DNA from: Brassicibacter mesophilus
Lineage (GTDB): Bacteria > Bacillota > Clostridia > Tissierellales > Proteiniboraceae
Direction of reading: 5' to 3'
Assembly (NCBI RefSeq): GCF_050433385.1
Contig: NZ_JBNPXI010000039.1
Span: 1-27,476, forward strand
DNA length: 27,476 nucleotides
This document shows, in pieces, positions 19,599 through 27,476 of this stretch; position 1 is the stretch's first letter; each line of letters begins with the position of its first letter. Below the pieces are notes generated by a model, which saw only the letters and a list, made by a program, of their open reading frames with translations, was not told the origin of the DNA and made no database searches. A program made the translations under genes and the position numbers.

Positions 19599-21401
19599 TT
19601 ACATTCTATATATTTCTAAATCTTTTTTGAATGCTTCAGAAACCTTTTTAAATTCTCTTATGTTTTCCATCATTTTTTCGATTTCTTGAGCATAAGTAGT
19701 TACATTTGCGCTTACTTCTTCAGAAGAAGCAGAGTTTTCTTCTGCGATAGCTGCAAGGGACTCAATGTTTTCAGACACTCTGTTTATAGCCTGTGTTTCC
19801 TGAGTGAGCTGAGTTATCATCTCAATTAATCCATTAGACACATCCTTAATTGAAATAACAATGTCATGATTAGTATCAGCTACATTAGATAGGTTATCAT
19901 TTTCATTATTTAACACAACGTATTGCTGCTCTATTTGTTTTACAACGGAGTCAATTTCACTTATGAAGGAAACAAGATTTTCGTTTATATCCTTTACAGC
20001 TGACTTAGATTCTTCTGCAAGATTTCTAATTTCCCCGGCAACAACTGCAAAACCTCTTCCGAACTCACCAGCACGTGAAGCTTCAATAGCAGCATTTAAT
20101 GCAAGAAGGTTGGTTTGGTCAGCAATGCTTTCAACAGCTTCAACTATCTTTGTGACATCCTTAGCTCTACCTTGTACACGTAAACTATTTTCCTTTACTG
20201 TTTCAAATTCACCAAGTATGCTTTCCAGACTTGATGAAGTATTTCTTAATTCATCATATCCTTTGCTTATTCTGTTTACTACATTTTCAAGCTCTTCTTT
20301 GCTCTTATTCTCATTATCAACTATCTGATTTAGAGTGTTGATATTGTTGTTTAATAGATACGCGGAACCTTCTGTTTCTTCTGCTTGGCTAACTGCCCCT
20401 TGTGCTACCTGCTCAACAACACCGGAAATTTCTTTAGAAGTGTTATTCATGTTTATAGATATTTCATTGAACTTATCACTGAATACGTTGAGTTCATCTG
20501 TCATACCTTTAAATCCAACAAAATCACTTTTTATAACATCTTTATACTCTGATATAAGCTTGTTTATATCTTCAAAAAAATCATTAGTTGATATATCATT
20601 TTCTTCAGCATAATTTCTTTCTTTTAAATCGTTAAGCTGAGCTACTATACTTTTTAAGGGAGACAATAATAACTTGGTTACTAAATAAGGAATTACTAAA
20701 CTTAATGCAAGAGTAGCTCCAGAGGCTATAGTATTGTTAGCCAATATTGATAGCATAAGACTAGGAACTCCAACAAGTATTAAAGAAGCTATAGCAACTT
20801 TAAGTTCGAATTTTTTTATAAAACCAAAAGAAAGAAGTCTGTTGAATCTATATTTCTTAAAATAGTAAATTTGTTCAGCAAAAGTAATATGTATTCTTGT
20901 GAAATCATCCGTTTTTTCAATAGTTTCTACTGTTATATTTTCATTATAGAACTTTGCAGCACCCTCGAGCATACCATGAAAATAACCAAACATACCTCTT
21001 TTAGAGCTGTATGTCATCTCTGCCTTATTACTATCAATGGCTCTCATATTCAGAATAGGTGGTCTTGCTCCAGGTATCTTTTGTGTTACAACAACATGAA
21101 CATCATACATAGATTTTAAGAATGAATATAGGTTTTTGTGCTCAAAGAATGCTGGATAGTCTTGAGAGAAAGTCAAAACATTATCATTACCTATTTCTTT
21201 CCATAAATCATAAGGCTCTTTTCCAAGCTTTCTAGATAAGTCTTCAACTATTCCTCTAGCATACGAATCTTCAATATCTTCAGTAGGTTTAAATATTCTG
21301 TTAGGTTGTATGCCTACTGAATTCATGGCCTCGTTTACTATTGAATCACCATATAATTTTCTTGATGTCTTAATCCATGCGGAAACTATAGTTCCTTTCA
21401 T
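19599..21401 (-). CDS. Methyl-accepting chemotaxis protein with N-terminal H-NOX heme sensor
   Basis: 600 residues. Residues 1-180 are an H-NOX domain: MKGTIVSAWIKTSRKLYG, proximal heme ligand H102 (YDVHVVVTQ), P115, and the Y131-S-S133-K-R135 signature that binds heme propionates. The distal pocket carries W9, N74 and Y140, the hydrogen-bond set that gives O2 binding in the Thermoanaerobacter (Tt) H-NOX, with identical numbering. Two membrane helices (about 200-245), a short linker of HAMP type and a cytoplasmic signalling domain follow (hairpin tip ADQTNLLALNAAIEASRAGEFGRGFAVVAGEIRNLAEES). Oxygen, or NO, would be sensed inside the cell and passed to CheA for aerotactic avoidance. A possible ribosome site (AAGGAGG, 21429-21423) is 21 bases upstream with a small hairpin between. 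Confidence 0.95.
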   Translation of the reverse strand: MKGTIVSAWIKTSRKLYGDSIVNEAMNSVGIQPNRIFKPTEDIEDSYARGIVEDLSRKLGKEPYDLWKEIGNDNVLTFSQDYPAFFEHKNLYSFLKSMYDVHVVVTQKIPGARPPILNMRAIDSNKAEMTYSSKRGMFGYFHGMLEGAAKFYNENITVETIEKTDDFTRIHITFAEQIYYFKKYRFNRLLSFGFIKKFELKVAIASLILVGVPSLMLSILANNTIASGATLALSLVIPYLVTKLLLSPLKSIVAQLNDLKERNYAEENDISTNDFFEDINKLISEYKDVIKSDFVGFKGMTDELNVFSDKFNEISINMNNTSKEISGVVEQVAQGAVSQAEETEGSAYLLNNNINTLNQIVDNENKSKEELENVVNRISKGYDELRNTSSSLESILGEFETVKENSLRVQGRAKDVTKIVEAVESIADQTNLLALNAAIEASRAGEFGRGFAVVAGEIRNLAEESKSAVKDINENLVSFISEIDSVVKQIEQQYVVLNNENDNLSNVADTNHDIVISIKDVSNGLIEMITQLTQETQAINRVSENIESLAAIAEENSASSEEVSANVTTYAQEIEKMMENIREFKKVSEAFKKDLEIYRM

Positions 21402-21739
21402 ATTTTAGGGATTGCCCCTTTTCCTCCTTCCAAAAATAACAATATTTATTATATGTAATTATACATACAACGACAAATTTCCTTCCTTTTCTTAAAAAAT
21501 TTTATTTATTACTGTAAATAAGAATAATATTATTTATGCGTTAATTAATCTTTTTGCTATACCATGATAAACAATGTTTGACAGACATTAAACAAATATG
21601 CGACATGCACAAAGAAACCAGCAAATTCATACTATATATTATATCAAGTTATATCTAAAATTGCTTAATAATATTAATGTTTTTATTGATAAATGCAATG
21701 TGATTCATCAGATGACAGATTTAATGAGGGGGTATTTTT
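21402..21739. promoter_or_regulatory. Divergent intergenic region between the chemoreceptor and SpoIID-amidase genes
   Basis: 338 very AT-rich bases. A 17-bp imperfect palindrome AATGTTTGACAGACATT (21573-21589; 14 of 17 positions symmetric) stands mid-way and may be an operator; it also holds TTGACA on the plus strand, without a good -10. On the minus strand the hairpin AGGG-GCAAT-CCCT (21419-21407) separates AAGGAGG from the chemoreceptor ATG. No ORF, tRNA or known riboswitch was seen. Confidence 0.45.
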
Positions 21740-23167
21740 GTGTTGGATAATAATTTAATTTATATAGATGTTTTCAAACATATAGAAGAAAGGGTCGAAA
21801 AGGTTGCTTTAGAAGAGATGGTAAAATTGATGGTGGCAGCACAAATAAATATTAACTTTCATTGCGAACTTATAAAAGCACAGGCAATAATAGCTAGAAC
21901 ACAAATAGCCAAGTTGGCCAAGGTTTTTAATGGTATGGGTTGTTCAAAGTATCAAGGATGTGATATGTGTGATGATCACTGTACAAAGGTTTTTGACTAC
22001 GACTATTTGAGAAAACTGTGGGGAGCTCAATATGAAAAGAAAATGAAAAAGATTTCAAAAGCCGTAGAAGAGACCAAGGGGTTAATTATAACAGTAGATA
22101 ATAAGCCTATAGAAGCTCGATATCATGATACTTGTGGAGGATCCACTGAGAATTCTGAGAATGTTATGGCAAATAGAGTACTTTATCTTAGAAAGGTGCT
22201 ATGTGACTATTGCAATACTTCTCCGAACTGGGAAGGATATAAGCATATATCAATTAAAGAAATTGAAGATAAGCTTAATATTAGTTTTCCTAAGCTAAGA
22301 CCAACCCTAAAATCTGAGATATGTGGATATATAGATGAGGTTAAGAGGGATGAACAGGGAAGAGTTATAAGTCTTAAAATAGCAGGGAAAGAATTCAAGG
22401 GTACTGAAATAATGGAGTTGCTAGGTCTTAACTCTACTAGATTTAGTTTTGCTCCAGATTCTATCATCTTCGTTACAAGAGGCAAAGGTGATGGACTAGG
22501 ATTATGTCAATATGGGGGCAATCAGATGGCACTAGAAGGACATAATTTTTTTGATATTTTAAATTACTATTTTACTGGAATAGAAATAAAAAAACTGGAA
22601 AAACCATGTATAGAAAGACCTTTAAATGGAAGAATAATAATGATAGACCCTGGTCATGGAGGAAATAATAGTCAGGATGTCATAGGCAAACATGGAATAA
22701 AGGAAAAGGAAGTTGTGCTTAATATAGGTACAAAACTATCTGAATCATTAAGAAAACTAGGGGCAACTGTTTATTTGACTAGAGAAAAAGATGAATATGT
22801 TTCTTTAAGTAAAAGGGCAGAGTATGCAAATAAAATGAGGCCCGATTTTTTTATAAGCTTGCACTTGAACTCGTTTTCTAATTCTGCAATACACGGATGT
22901 GAAATATATCACTATAGAAGCGATAAAGATAGCGAAGCACTAGCTAAGTTTATTATGTCAAACTTAGTAAAGAATACTTCTATTCTTGACAGGGGAATCA
23001 GAACAGCTGATTTTTACCTGCTTAGAGAAGTATCAATGAGTTCTCTACAAATTGAATTAGAATATATTACTAATCCAGAACAAGAACTAAAGCTTGCTGA
23101 TGACCATTATATCGACAAGATTGTAGAATCTATTGCATCGGGTATCGTAGAATATTATAGATACTAG
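21740..23167 (+). CDS. SpoIID/LytB domain fused to N-acetylmuramoyl-L-alanine amidase
   Basis: 475 residues, with GTG 7 bases after GAGGGGG. Residues 15-280 are SpoIID/LytB: MVKLMVAAQ...ELIKAQAIIARTQI, HDTCGGSTENSENV (129-142), GHNFFDILNYYFTGIEI. Residues 297-475 are an Amidase_3 domain with ligands H306 (DPGHGG), E324 and H375 (SLHLNS) and catalytic E439 (IELEYITN). SpoIID is the lytic transglycosylase of forespore engulfment, and its catalytic Glu lies in (S/A)EMP. Here that place reads AAQIN (Q35), so the first half may be inactive. There is no clear signal peptide or membrane segment, and many cysteines (68, 74, 77, 81, 132, 155, 158). It could act in mother-cell lysis or spore germination (inferred). 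Confidence 0.85.
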   Translation: MLDNNLIYIDVFKHIEERVEKVALEEMVKLMVAAQININFHCELIKAQAIIARTQIAKLAKVFNGMGCSKYQGCDMCDDHCTKVFDYDYLRKLWGAQYEKKMKKISKAVEETKGLIITVDNKPIEARYHDTCGGSTENSENVMANRVLYLRKVLCDYCNTSPNWEGYKHISIKEIEDKLNISFPKLRPTLKSEICGYIDEVKRDEQGRVISLKIAGKEFKGTEIMELLGLNSTRFSFAPDSIIFVTRGKGDGLGLCQYGGNQMALEGHNFFDILNYYFTGIEIKKLEKPCIERPLNGRIIMIDPGHGGNNSQDVIGKHGIKEKEVVLNIGTKLSESLRKLGATVYLTREKDEYVSLSKRAEYANKMRPDFFISLHLNSFSNSAIHGCEIYHYRSDKDSEALAKFIMSNLVKNTSILDRGIRTADFYLLREVSMSSLQIELEYITNPEQELKLADDHYIDKIVESIASGIVEYYRY

Positions 23168-23211
23168 TATAACTATGAAGATTTTTATATGATTTTGTTG
23201 CAAATTTGTAT

Positions 23212-23282
23212 TTGACAAGGTTTATTAAAATGTAGTAAAATGAAATTTTATATTTGACAATAAAGCTATAATATGATAGTAT
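23212..23282 (+). promoter_or_regulatory. Tandem promoters of veg
   Basis: TTGACA (23212-23217) with TAAAAT (23236-23241), 18 apart, and TTGACA (23254-23259) with TAGTAT (23277-23282), 17 apart. Two consensus -35 boxes suggest strong expression, as known for veg in B. subtilis. Confidence 0.65.
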
Positions 23283-23315
23283 TATATATGGCATATTCTG
23301 AAGGAAGGTGATTGT

Positions 23316-23582
23316 TTGTTAGAGAGAAACACTTTAGCAAAAATAAGAGCTAATGTAGAAAACTGCGTAGGTCAAAAAGTAAGACTCAAGGCTAACAAAG
23401 GTAGAAAAAAGACAACAATCAGAGAAGGAGTTATAGAAAGTGCCTACCCAAGCATATTCGTAGTAAAGATCGATGGAGGATACGATTCTATAAGAAGGGT
23501 ATCTTATAGTTATTCTGATATATTGACAGAAACAGTAGAGGTTACTATTTGTAGTGAGGAAAAGAAAATACAGATAAGCTAA
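23316..23582 (+). CDS. veg: Veg family protein
   Basis: 88 residues, with TTG start behind GAAGGAAGGTG. LAKIRANVENCVGQKVRLKANKGRKKTTIREGVIESAYPSIFVVKI is the Veg signature. Veg is a small abundant cytosolic SH3-like protein; in B. subtilis it stimulates biofilm genes. Its terminator follows at once. It often precedes ispE; here a cell-wall enzyme gene follows instead. Confidence 0.95.
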   Translation: MLERNTLAKIRANVENCVGQKVRLKANKGRKKTTIREGVIESAYPSIFVVKIDGGYDSIRRVSYSYSDILTETVEVTICSEEKKIQIS

Positions 23583-23619
23583 AATATAAGTCAAGGAAAA
23601 TCCTTGACTTATATTTTTT
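23582..23619 (+). terminator. Rho-independent terminator after veg
   Basis: AAATATAAGTCAAGG / CCTTGACTTATATTT (15 bp), loop AAAAT, then T-run. Confidence 0.92.
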
Positions 23620-23691
23620 GCATTTATAGCAAAGCAAAATAGTATTTGATATAATAAATTTATCAAAAAATATAGAAAAGGCGGGAATGAT

Positions 23692-24624
23692 TTGAGACTG
23701 AAAATAATTTTAGCACTTATAATAGGTACACTTGTCTTAGGGGGTTGCTCTGATGCGAAAAGGAGCAATGTAAAATTACCAGGACTTGATGTATCAAAAG
23801 CTGATGAAGGTTCACAGGATAGCAGCAAAGAAGATATTGAAGAACAGAATGACCAGACTGTTGATGAGAGTAATCAAGATAGTGATAAAAATGTGAAGGA
23901 TCAAAATGATGATATTCAGCAATATGAAAGTGATAAGCCTATAAACAATGAAAATCATCAAAATGATAGTGTTAATGAAGATAGTGAAGAGATTAGCATA
24001 GAAGGTGAATATATTGGACAAGCCCTCAATACTATAGAAAAGAACGGGATAACCAAGATTTACGAGGAGAAGGATACTAATAGTAAAGTAATATATAAAA
24101 TGAAAGACTTAGAGAAAGTTGAACTTGTTGAGACTTTACCATATGGATGGTTTAAAGTAAAACTAAAAGACGGTAGCTTTGGATACGCTGATGCAAGGTA
24201 TATCAGATCTAAAGAGATACCGCCTCATGAATATAACGAGAATGTAGATGGCTATGCTCTCATATTTAATCAGGATGATCAGTTATTGAAGATATATAAG
24301 GATGGAGAGCTAGTAAGTGAAGCTAAAGGTTCAGCAGGACTATGGGACAACTTCACACCAAAGGGTGTATTTGAGATAGAAAAAGGAAGAAGAGGAGAAT
24401 GGTTTTACGTTAAAAGATTTGAACAGGGGATGAAATACTGGGTAGGCTTTAAAGGGACATATCTATTTCATTCATTGCCATTTACAGAAGACAAACAACT
24501 CATACAAGAGGAAGCAGATAAGCTAGGGCAACCGGCAAGCCATGGATGTATACGCCTCCCTGTTGATGTAGCAAAATATATTTATGATAATGTTCCGGTG
24601 GGATCCTTAGTGATTATTAATTAA
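23692..24624 (+). CDS. L,D-transpeptidase (YkuD) lipoprotein with SH3 domain
   Basis: 310 residues, with TTG start 9 bases after AAGGCGGG. The signal peptide ends in lipobox LGG-C19. A long acidic Asn/Asp/Gln/Ser linker (about 25-105) gives reach through the wall. A bacterial SH3 domain follows (about 115-170: KIYEEKDTNSKVIYKM...GWFKVKLKDGSFGYADARYI). The YkuD domain (about 187-310) has the catalytic signature SHGCIRL with H284 and C286. It is anchored outside the membrane and makes 3-3 cross-links or other L,D bonds in peptidoglycan. The MFS gene starts 15 bases downstream and may be co-transcribed. Confidence 0.93.
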   Translation: MRLKIILALIIGTLVLGGCSDAKRSNVKLPGLDVSKADEGSQDSSKEDIEEQNDQTVDESNQDSDKNVKDQNDDIQQYESDKPINNENHQNDSVNEDSEEISIEGEYIGQALNTIEKNGITKIYEEKDTNSKVIYKMKDLEKVELVETLPYGWFKVKLKDGSFGYADARYIRSKEIPPHEYNENVDGYALIFNQDDQLLKIYKDGELVSEAKGSAGLWDNFTPKGVFEIEKGRRGEWFYVKRFEQGMKYWVGFKGTYLFHSLPFTEDKQLIQEEADKLGQPASHGCIRLPVDVAKYIYDNVPVGSLVIIN

Positions 24625-24639
24625 ACAGGATGTGATATA

Positions 24640-25800
24640 TTGAAAGCTCAAGGCAACAGATTACTAATAGCTTTTATGTTTGTTATAATGTTTTTAGTTG
24701 CTATGAATGATAATGTAAGAGGTGTGTTTATTCCTTCGTTTAAACAAGACTTTACGGCAAGTAATACACAAATGGGTATAGTACTTGCCATGAGTTCGTT
24801 AGGGTATATAACCTTCACATACATTGGCGGTACCCTTTGCGAGAAAATAGGACATAAAAAAGTTATGGTAATGGGTTTTTTATTTGTAGCACTTTCCTTA
24901 GTAGGTCTATATTTGAGCTCTAGCTTTATAGTCCTTTTAATAGGTCTTTTTTTCTCAAACGTAGGAGTAGCATTATTAGCCATCTCTATAAATACTTTAA
25001 TACCAGTTATAGTGACATCATTTCAAGCTCTGCTTATGAATATGATTCACTTCTGCTATGGTCTTGGTGCAACAGTGACTCAAAGAACAACAGGTGTCTT
25101 ATTATTTAATGGGATTGAATGGAGAACTATATATTTGTTTATAGCAATACTTTTTGGTCTTGTAATGATTGTTTTTTTAGGAATTAAGGTACCTTCTTTT
25201 GAAATGAGTAAGGAGGACAGGAAAATAGACTACAAAGCTATTTATTCCAATAAGCTTTTATATTTTTATATGATAGCTTTGGGACTATATGTTGCTGCAG
25301 AGATGAGTACTGGAAACTGGTTTGTAAACTTTATGAAGGAAGTATATAGATATAATGAAAGTCAAGGAACATATTATACTGCTTTATTTTTCGGACTATT
25401 TACTCTCGGAAGATTTTTCGGAGGATTTATAGTAGAAAAAATAGGTGCAACAAAGAGCGTGTTGATATCATCTATATCCGCATTTGTTTTGTATACAATA
25501 GGGTTTTTACTAGGACAGAGAGGAATAGCTATAATAGCTGCTTCAGGTTTTTTCTTCTCCATAACATTCCCCACACTTGTATTAACTATAAGTAAAGTAT
25601 TTAAAAAGAACAGTGCGTATATAACGGGAATAGTAGTAACAGTAGCGTCGACAGTGAGTATGATAATGAATCTTCTTATTGGATGGCTTAATGATTTAAT
25701 AGGTGTTCAGAGCGCATACTATGCAATACCTATAAGTCTTGCACTAAGTAGTGTATTTGTATTTCTCATATATAAGAATACAAAGGGTGTTTTGGAATAG
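24640..25800 (+). CDS. MFS transporter, 12 membrane helices
   Basis: 386 residues, with TTG start 9 bases after AGGA. Major facilitator with the loop 2-3 motif GGTLCEKIGHKKVMVMG and its half-two counterpart GGFIVEKIGATKSVLIS. The N-terminus RLLIAFMFVIMFLVAMNDNVRGVFIPSFKQDF resembles the FucP/sugar-permease-like subgroup of Firmicutes. The substrate cannot be told. Possibly co-transcribed with the L,D-transpeptidase; a wall-derived sugar or peptide would fit but is a guess. Confidence 0.88.
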   Translation: MKAQGNRLLIAFMFVIMFLVAMNDNVRGVFIPSFKQDFTASNTQMGIVLAMSSLGYITFTYIGGTLCEKIGHKKVMVMGFLFVALSLVGLYLSSSFIVLLIGLFFSNVGVALLAISINTLIPVIVTSFQALLMNMIHFCYGLGATVTQRTTGVLLFNGIEWRTIYLFIAILFGLVMIVFLGIKVPSFEMSKEDRKIDYKAIYSNKLLYFYMIALGLYVAAEMSTGNWFVNFMKEVYRYNESQGTYYTALFFGLFTLGRFFGGFIVEKIGATKSVLISSISAFVLYTIGFLLGQRGIAIIAASGFFFSITFPTLVLTISKVFKKNSAYITGIVVTVASTVSMIMNLLIGWLNDLIGVQSAYYAIPISLALSSVFVFLIYKNTKGVLE

Positions 25801-25823
25801 TTTAAATAAATATTTAAGATAGA

Positions 25824-25862
25824 AGAGAGCAAAGAGTGTACACTTTTTGCTCTCTTTTTTTG
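25824..25862 (+). terminator. Rho-independent terminator after the MFS gene
   Basis: A 15-bp stem AGAGAGCAAAGAGTG-TA-CACTTTTTGCTCTCT (one G-U) with eight T. Confidence 0.92.
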
Positions 25863-26058
25863 TTGGCTTAGAAAGCTTGAAAATACAATAGATACTTTAG
25901 AAGTAAATGCAAAAAAATAATGTATCCAATAATTTTTGTGAATAAAAAATTGCAGCAAGCATATAATTTTACAGTAGATGAACAGAATAATATGTATACA
26001 ATTACACTTATTAGTAAATAATTCAGTAATGAATTGTAAAGAAACTAGAGTAAAGGGG

Positions 26059-26637
26059 ATGATTACAATAGGAAGAAAAATTTTAAAATGGATAGGAAAT
26101 ATTATTTTTTTATTTCTAATTGTGATAGCTGTGTTGTCACTATATTCAGGGATACAAGCAAGAAGACATCCAGGAGTTATACCATCAATACTAGGATATA
26201 AACCTATGTCTGTTTTGTCTGGAAGCATGAGACCTCTACTCCAACCAGGAGATATGATAGTGGTAAAAGATGTTGATTATGAAAATGTGAATACAGGAGA
26301 TGTAATAACTTTTAAGGTTAATGAAACTACTCTAGTAACACATAGAGTAGTAGATATATTGGAAGAAGATGGAACAAAAACATTTAGAACAAAAGGAGAT
26401 GCTAATAATACAGAAGATAGTGGATTAATAACTCCTGAGCATTTTGTAGGAGTATTAGCATTTAGAATACCCAAAGGGGGTTACGTGGGAAATTTTATTA
26501 GAAGTCCTATTGGATTTGTGTTATTAATTTTACTGCCTATATTTTTCCTTATAGGAGGAGAAATAAAGAACATGTTGTCAGCGATGAATCAAGATAAACG
26601 TGAAGACTCTAATCATCAAGACAATGTGGAAATATAA
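26059..26637 (+). CDS. sipW: SipW-type signal peptidase I
   Basis: 192 residues from ATG 26059. AAAGGGG lies very close to this ATG, and ATG 26032 or 25978 would extend the protein, so the start is uncertain. An N-terminal membrane helix, then catalytic S56 in VLSGSMRPLLQPGD and H95 in VTHRV give the Ser-His (ER type) dyad. GDVITF, TKGDANN and a C-terminal membrane helix complete the SipW/ER-type pattern. It removes the special signal peptides of TasA/CalY-like proteins; one such substrate is encoded at 26841. A second, degenerate relative lies at 2078. Confidence 0.92.
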   Translation: MITIGRKILKWIGNIIFLFLIVIAVLSLYSGIQARRHPGVIPSILGYKPMSVLSGSMRPLLQPGDMIVVKDVDYENVNTGDVITFKVNETTLVTHRVVDILEEDGTKTFRTKGDANNTEDSGLITPEHFVGVLAFRIPKGGYVGNFIRSPIGFVLLILLPIFFLIGGEIKNMLSAMNQDKREDSNHQDNVEI

Positions 26638-26639
26638 AT

Positions 26640-26840
26640 CATAGTATTTTCCTTATACATACCTTGGCAATGGAAGAGAAACTGCAGTACAGGAGGTGAA
26701 CATTTATATATATAAAAATGGAAAAGGGATATCTCTGCCAAGATAGCCCTCCATAAAAAGAAAGACTTAAAAAAACCTTTCGTTATTATTGTATCAAAAA
26801 AGCCAAAAAAAATTATGGGACTTAAGGAGGAAATTTAAAA
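26640..26840 (+). promoter_or_regulatory. Leader region between sipW and the CalY/TasA-like gene
   Basis: About 200 bases. CTTGGCA (about 26663-26669) can pair with TGCCAAG (about 26738-26744). The stretch between them contains an unused strong ribosome site (AGGAGGTG, 26691 onward) followed by tiny ORFs of 12-17 codons. GAAAG/CTTTC around a poly-A tract (26761-26781) may be a second hairpin. The true ribosome site AAGGAGG stands at 26825. No known riboswitch class was recognised, although a structured leader is plausible. Confidence 0.35.
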
Positions 26841-27362
26841 ATGAGTAAAAAAGCGATATTAAGTTTAGTATTAATTGGTTTATTAGCATTTGGTGCAGGA
26901 TTAGGATCATATGCATGGTTTACAAGCCAAGCAACTAGTACAGGCAATGTATTTGAGACTGGAACATTAGAAATTGGTGGAGACGACGGTGTTGTTCAGC
27001 AGCTAACTTCTGAAATGTCAGTGGATAATATTTATCCAAGCTGGACTTCAGGTGTTAAAACTATAAACGTTGAAAATACTGGATCATTAGAATTTAAATA
27101 CAGAATGAGCGTAGAAGCTTTAGCTGAAAATCTTTTATACGATGGAGCTACTCCTTTACAGGTAAGTGTTAATGGTGGAGCATTTACAGATATTGATGAA
27201 CTTGGATATGTAGAATTAGGAAATATTGCAGCAAATTCAACTGGCACATTTACAATTGAATTTATGCTTCCACAAGAAGCTAATAATGACTATCAAGGTG
27301 CAACAGCAGCTTTCACGTTTGTATTTGATGCAACTCAAGTTAATGCTCCTTGGACAGAATAA
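26841..27362 (+). CDS. CalY/TasA-like secreted protein with SipW-dependent signal peptide
   Basis: 173 residues, with ATG behind AAGGAGG. The signal MSKKAILSLVLIGLLAFGAGLGSYAWFTSQATSTGN is the SipW-dependent type, with processing expected soon after SYA. The mature part is a beta-sandwich-like domain: NVFETGTLEIGG, NIYPSWTSGVKTINVENTGSLEFKYRMSVEAL and FTIEFMLPQEANNDYQGATAAFTFVFDATQ. These are features of the TasA/camelysin family, but it is shorter than B. subtilis TasA. It is probably a surface or fibre protein matured by the SipW encoded upstream. The final 114 bases of the window after it (27363-27476) hold only a weak GATGT/ACATC hairpin. Confidence 0.9.
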   Translation: MSKKAILSLVLIGLLAFGAGLGSYAWFTSQATSTGNVFETGTLEIGGDDGVVQQLTSEMSVDNIYPSWTSGVKTINVENTGSLEFKYRMSVEALAENLLYDGATPLQVSVNGGAFTDIDELGYVELGNIAANSTGTFTIEFMLPQEANNDYQGATAAFTFVFDATQVNAPWTE

Positions 27363-27476
27363 TATTTAAACAATAAATAATTTAACCTGATGTGCTAGTA
27401 GAATTACATCAAGATAAATTTACCAATTTATTTTTAGAAAAAAATATGCTTCTTATAAACTATTACTGGATATATT

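Noticed and set aside
20871..21119. Plus-strand ORF opposite the H-NOX domain
   Set aside because: Shadow of the chemoreceptor gene.
26640..26840. Cyclic-di-GMP or other known riboswitch
   Set aside because: The conserved cores of the classes I know could not be found; only a short inverted repeat is visible.
1..27476. CRISPR arrays, tRNA or rRNA genes
   Set aside because: No regularly spaced repeats, no tRNA cloverleaf motifs and no rRNA sequence were noticed on reading.

Overview
The window is AT-rich, low-GC Gram-positive DNA. SpoIID/LytB, Veg and DUF1657 genes, an H-NOX chemoreceptor, FNR-like and CsoR regulators, SipW-type secretion and strong AGGAGG ribosome sites point to an anaerobic, probably spore-forming member of the Clostridia (Alkaliphilus/Peptostreptococcaceae-like; inferred). 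Its outstanding property is that it appears to decode UGA as selenocysteine (Sec). Three genes carry one in-frame TGA exactly where the family has a cysteine, each followed by a hairpin of bacterial SECIS geometry: a glutaredoxin (1086-1310), a HesB/IscA-like protein (9847-10146) and a copper-exporting P-type ATPase (12978-15353). An ordinary gene finder would truncate or lose all three.

Layout. 1-91 is the hairpin-rich end of a probable IS200/IS605-type element. 180-839 hold an ArsR/SmtB metal sensor and a ComFB-like gene. 1086-1987 hold the Sec glutaredoxin, its cysteine paralogue and a DUF1858 protein. 2078-4148 hold a degenerate signal-peptidase-like protein, a YvlD-like membrane protein, a DUF1657 protein and a secreted Gly/Met-rich-tailed protein. 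The last is divergent from an OmpR-type two-component system (4390-6545). A CDF metal exporter follows (6664-7608). 7780-9705 is a thiol-redox operon (CcdA, TlpA/ResA-like thioredoxin, Lgt-like membrane protein), followed by the HesB-like selenoprotein. 10282-12643 hold 5-formyl-THF cyclo-ligase, a 45-residue zinc ribbon, an unknown protein and an FNR-type regulator with four N-terminal Cys. 12744-15902 is the copper operon copA(Sec)-copZ-csoR, then a YmaF-family gene whose ribosome site is buried in a long stem. 16385-17735 is an M-box magnesium riboswitch and corA. The rest holds an Orn/Lys/Arg decarboxylase, an H-NOX chemoreceptor, a SpoIID-amidase fusion, Veg, an L,D-transpeptidase lipoprotein, an MFS transporter, and a SipW peptidase with a CalY/TasA-like substrate.

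How it fits together. Much of 1-16 kb concerns thiol/selenol redox and metals. Three promoters (Cys-glutaredoxin, ccdA operon, HesB-like selenoprotein) share one architecture: an ATACCC-N5-GGGTAT inverted repeat in the -35/-10 spacer, the form of a CsoR/CstR-family operator. The copper operon carries a different GC-rich box after its -10. Together this suggests a thiol- or copper-responsive regulon that includes a selenoprotein. All motif calls were made by eye; no search or folding program was run.
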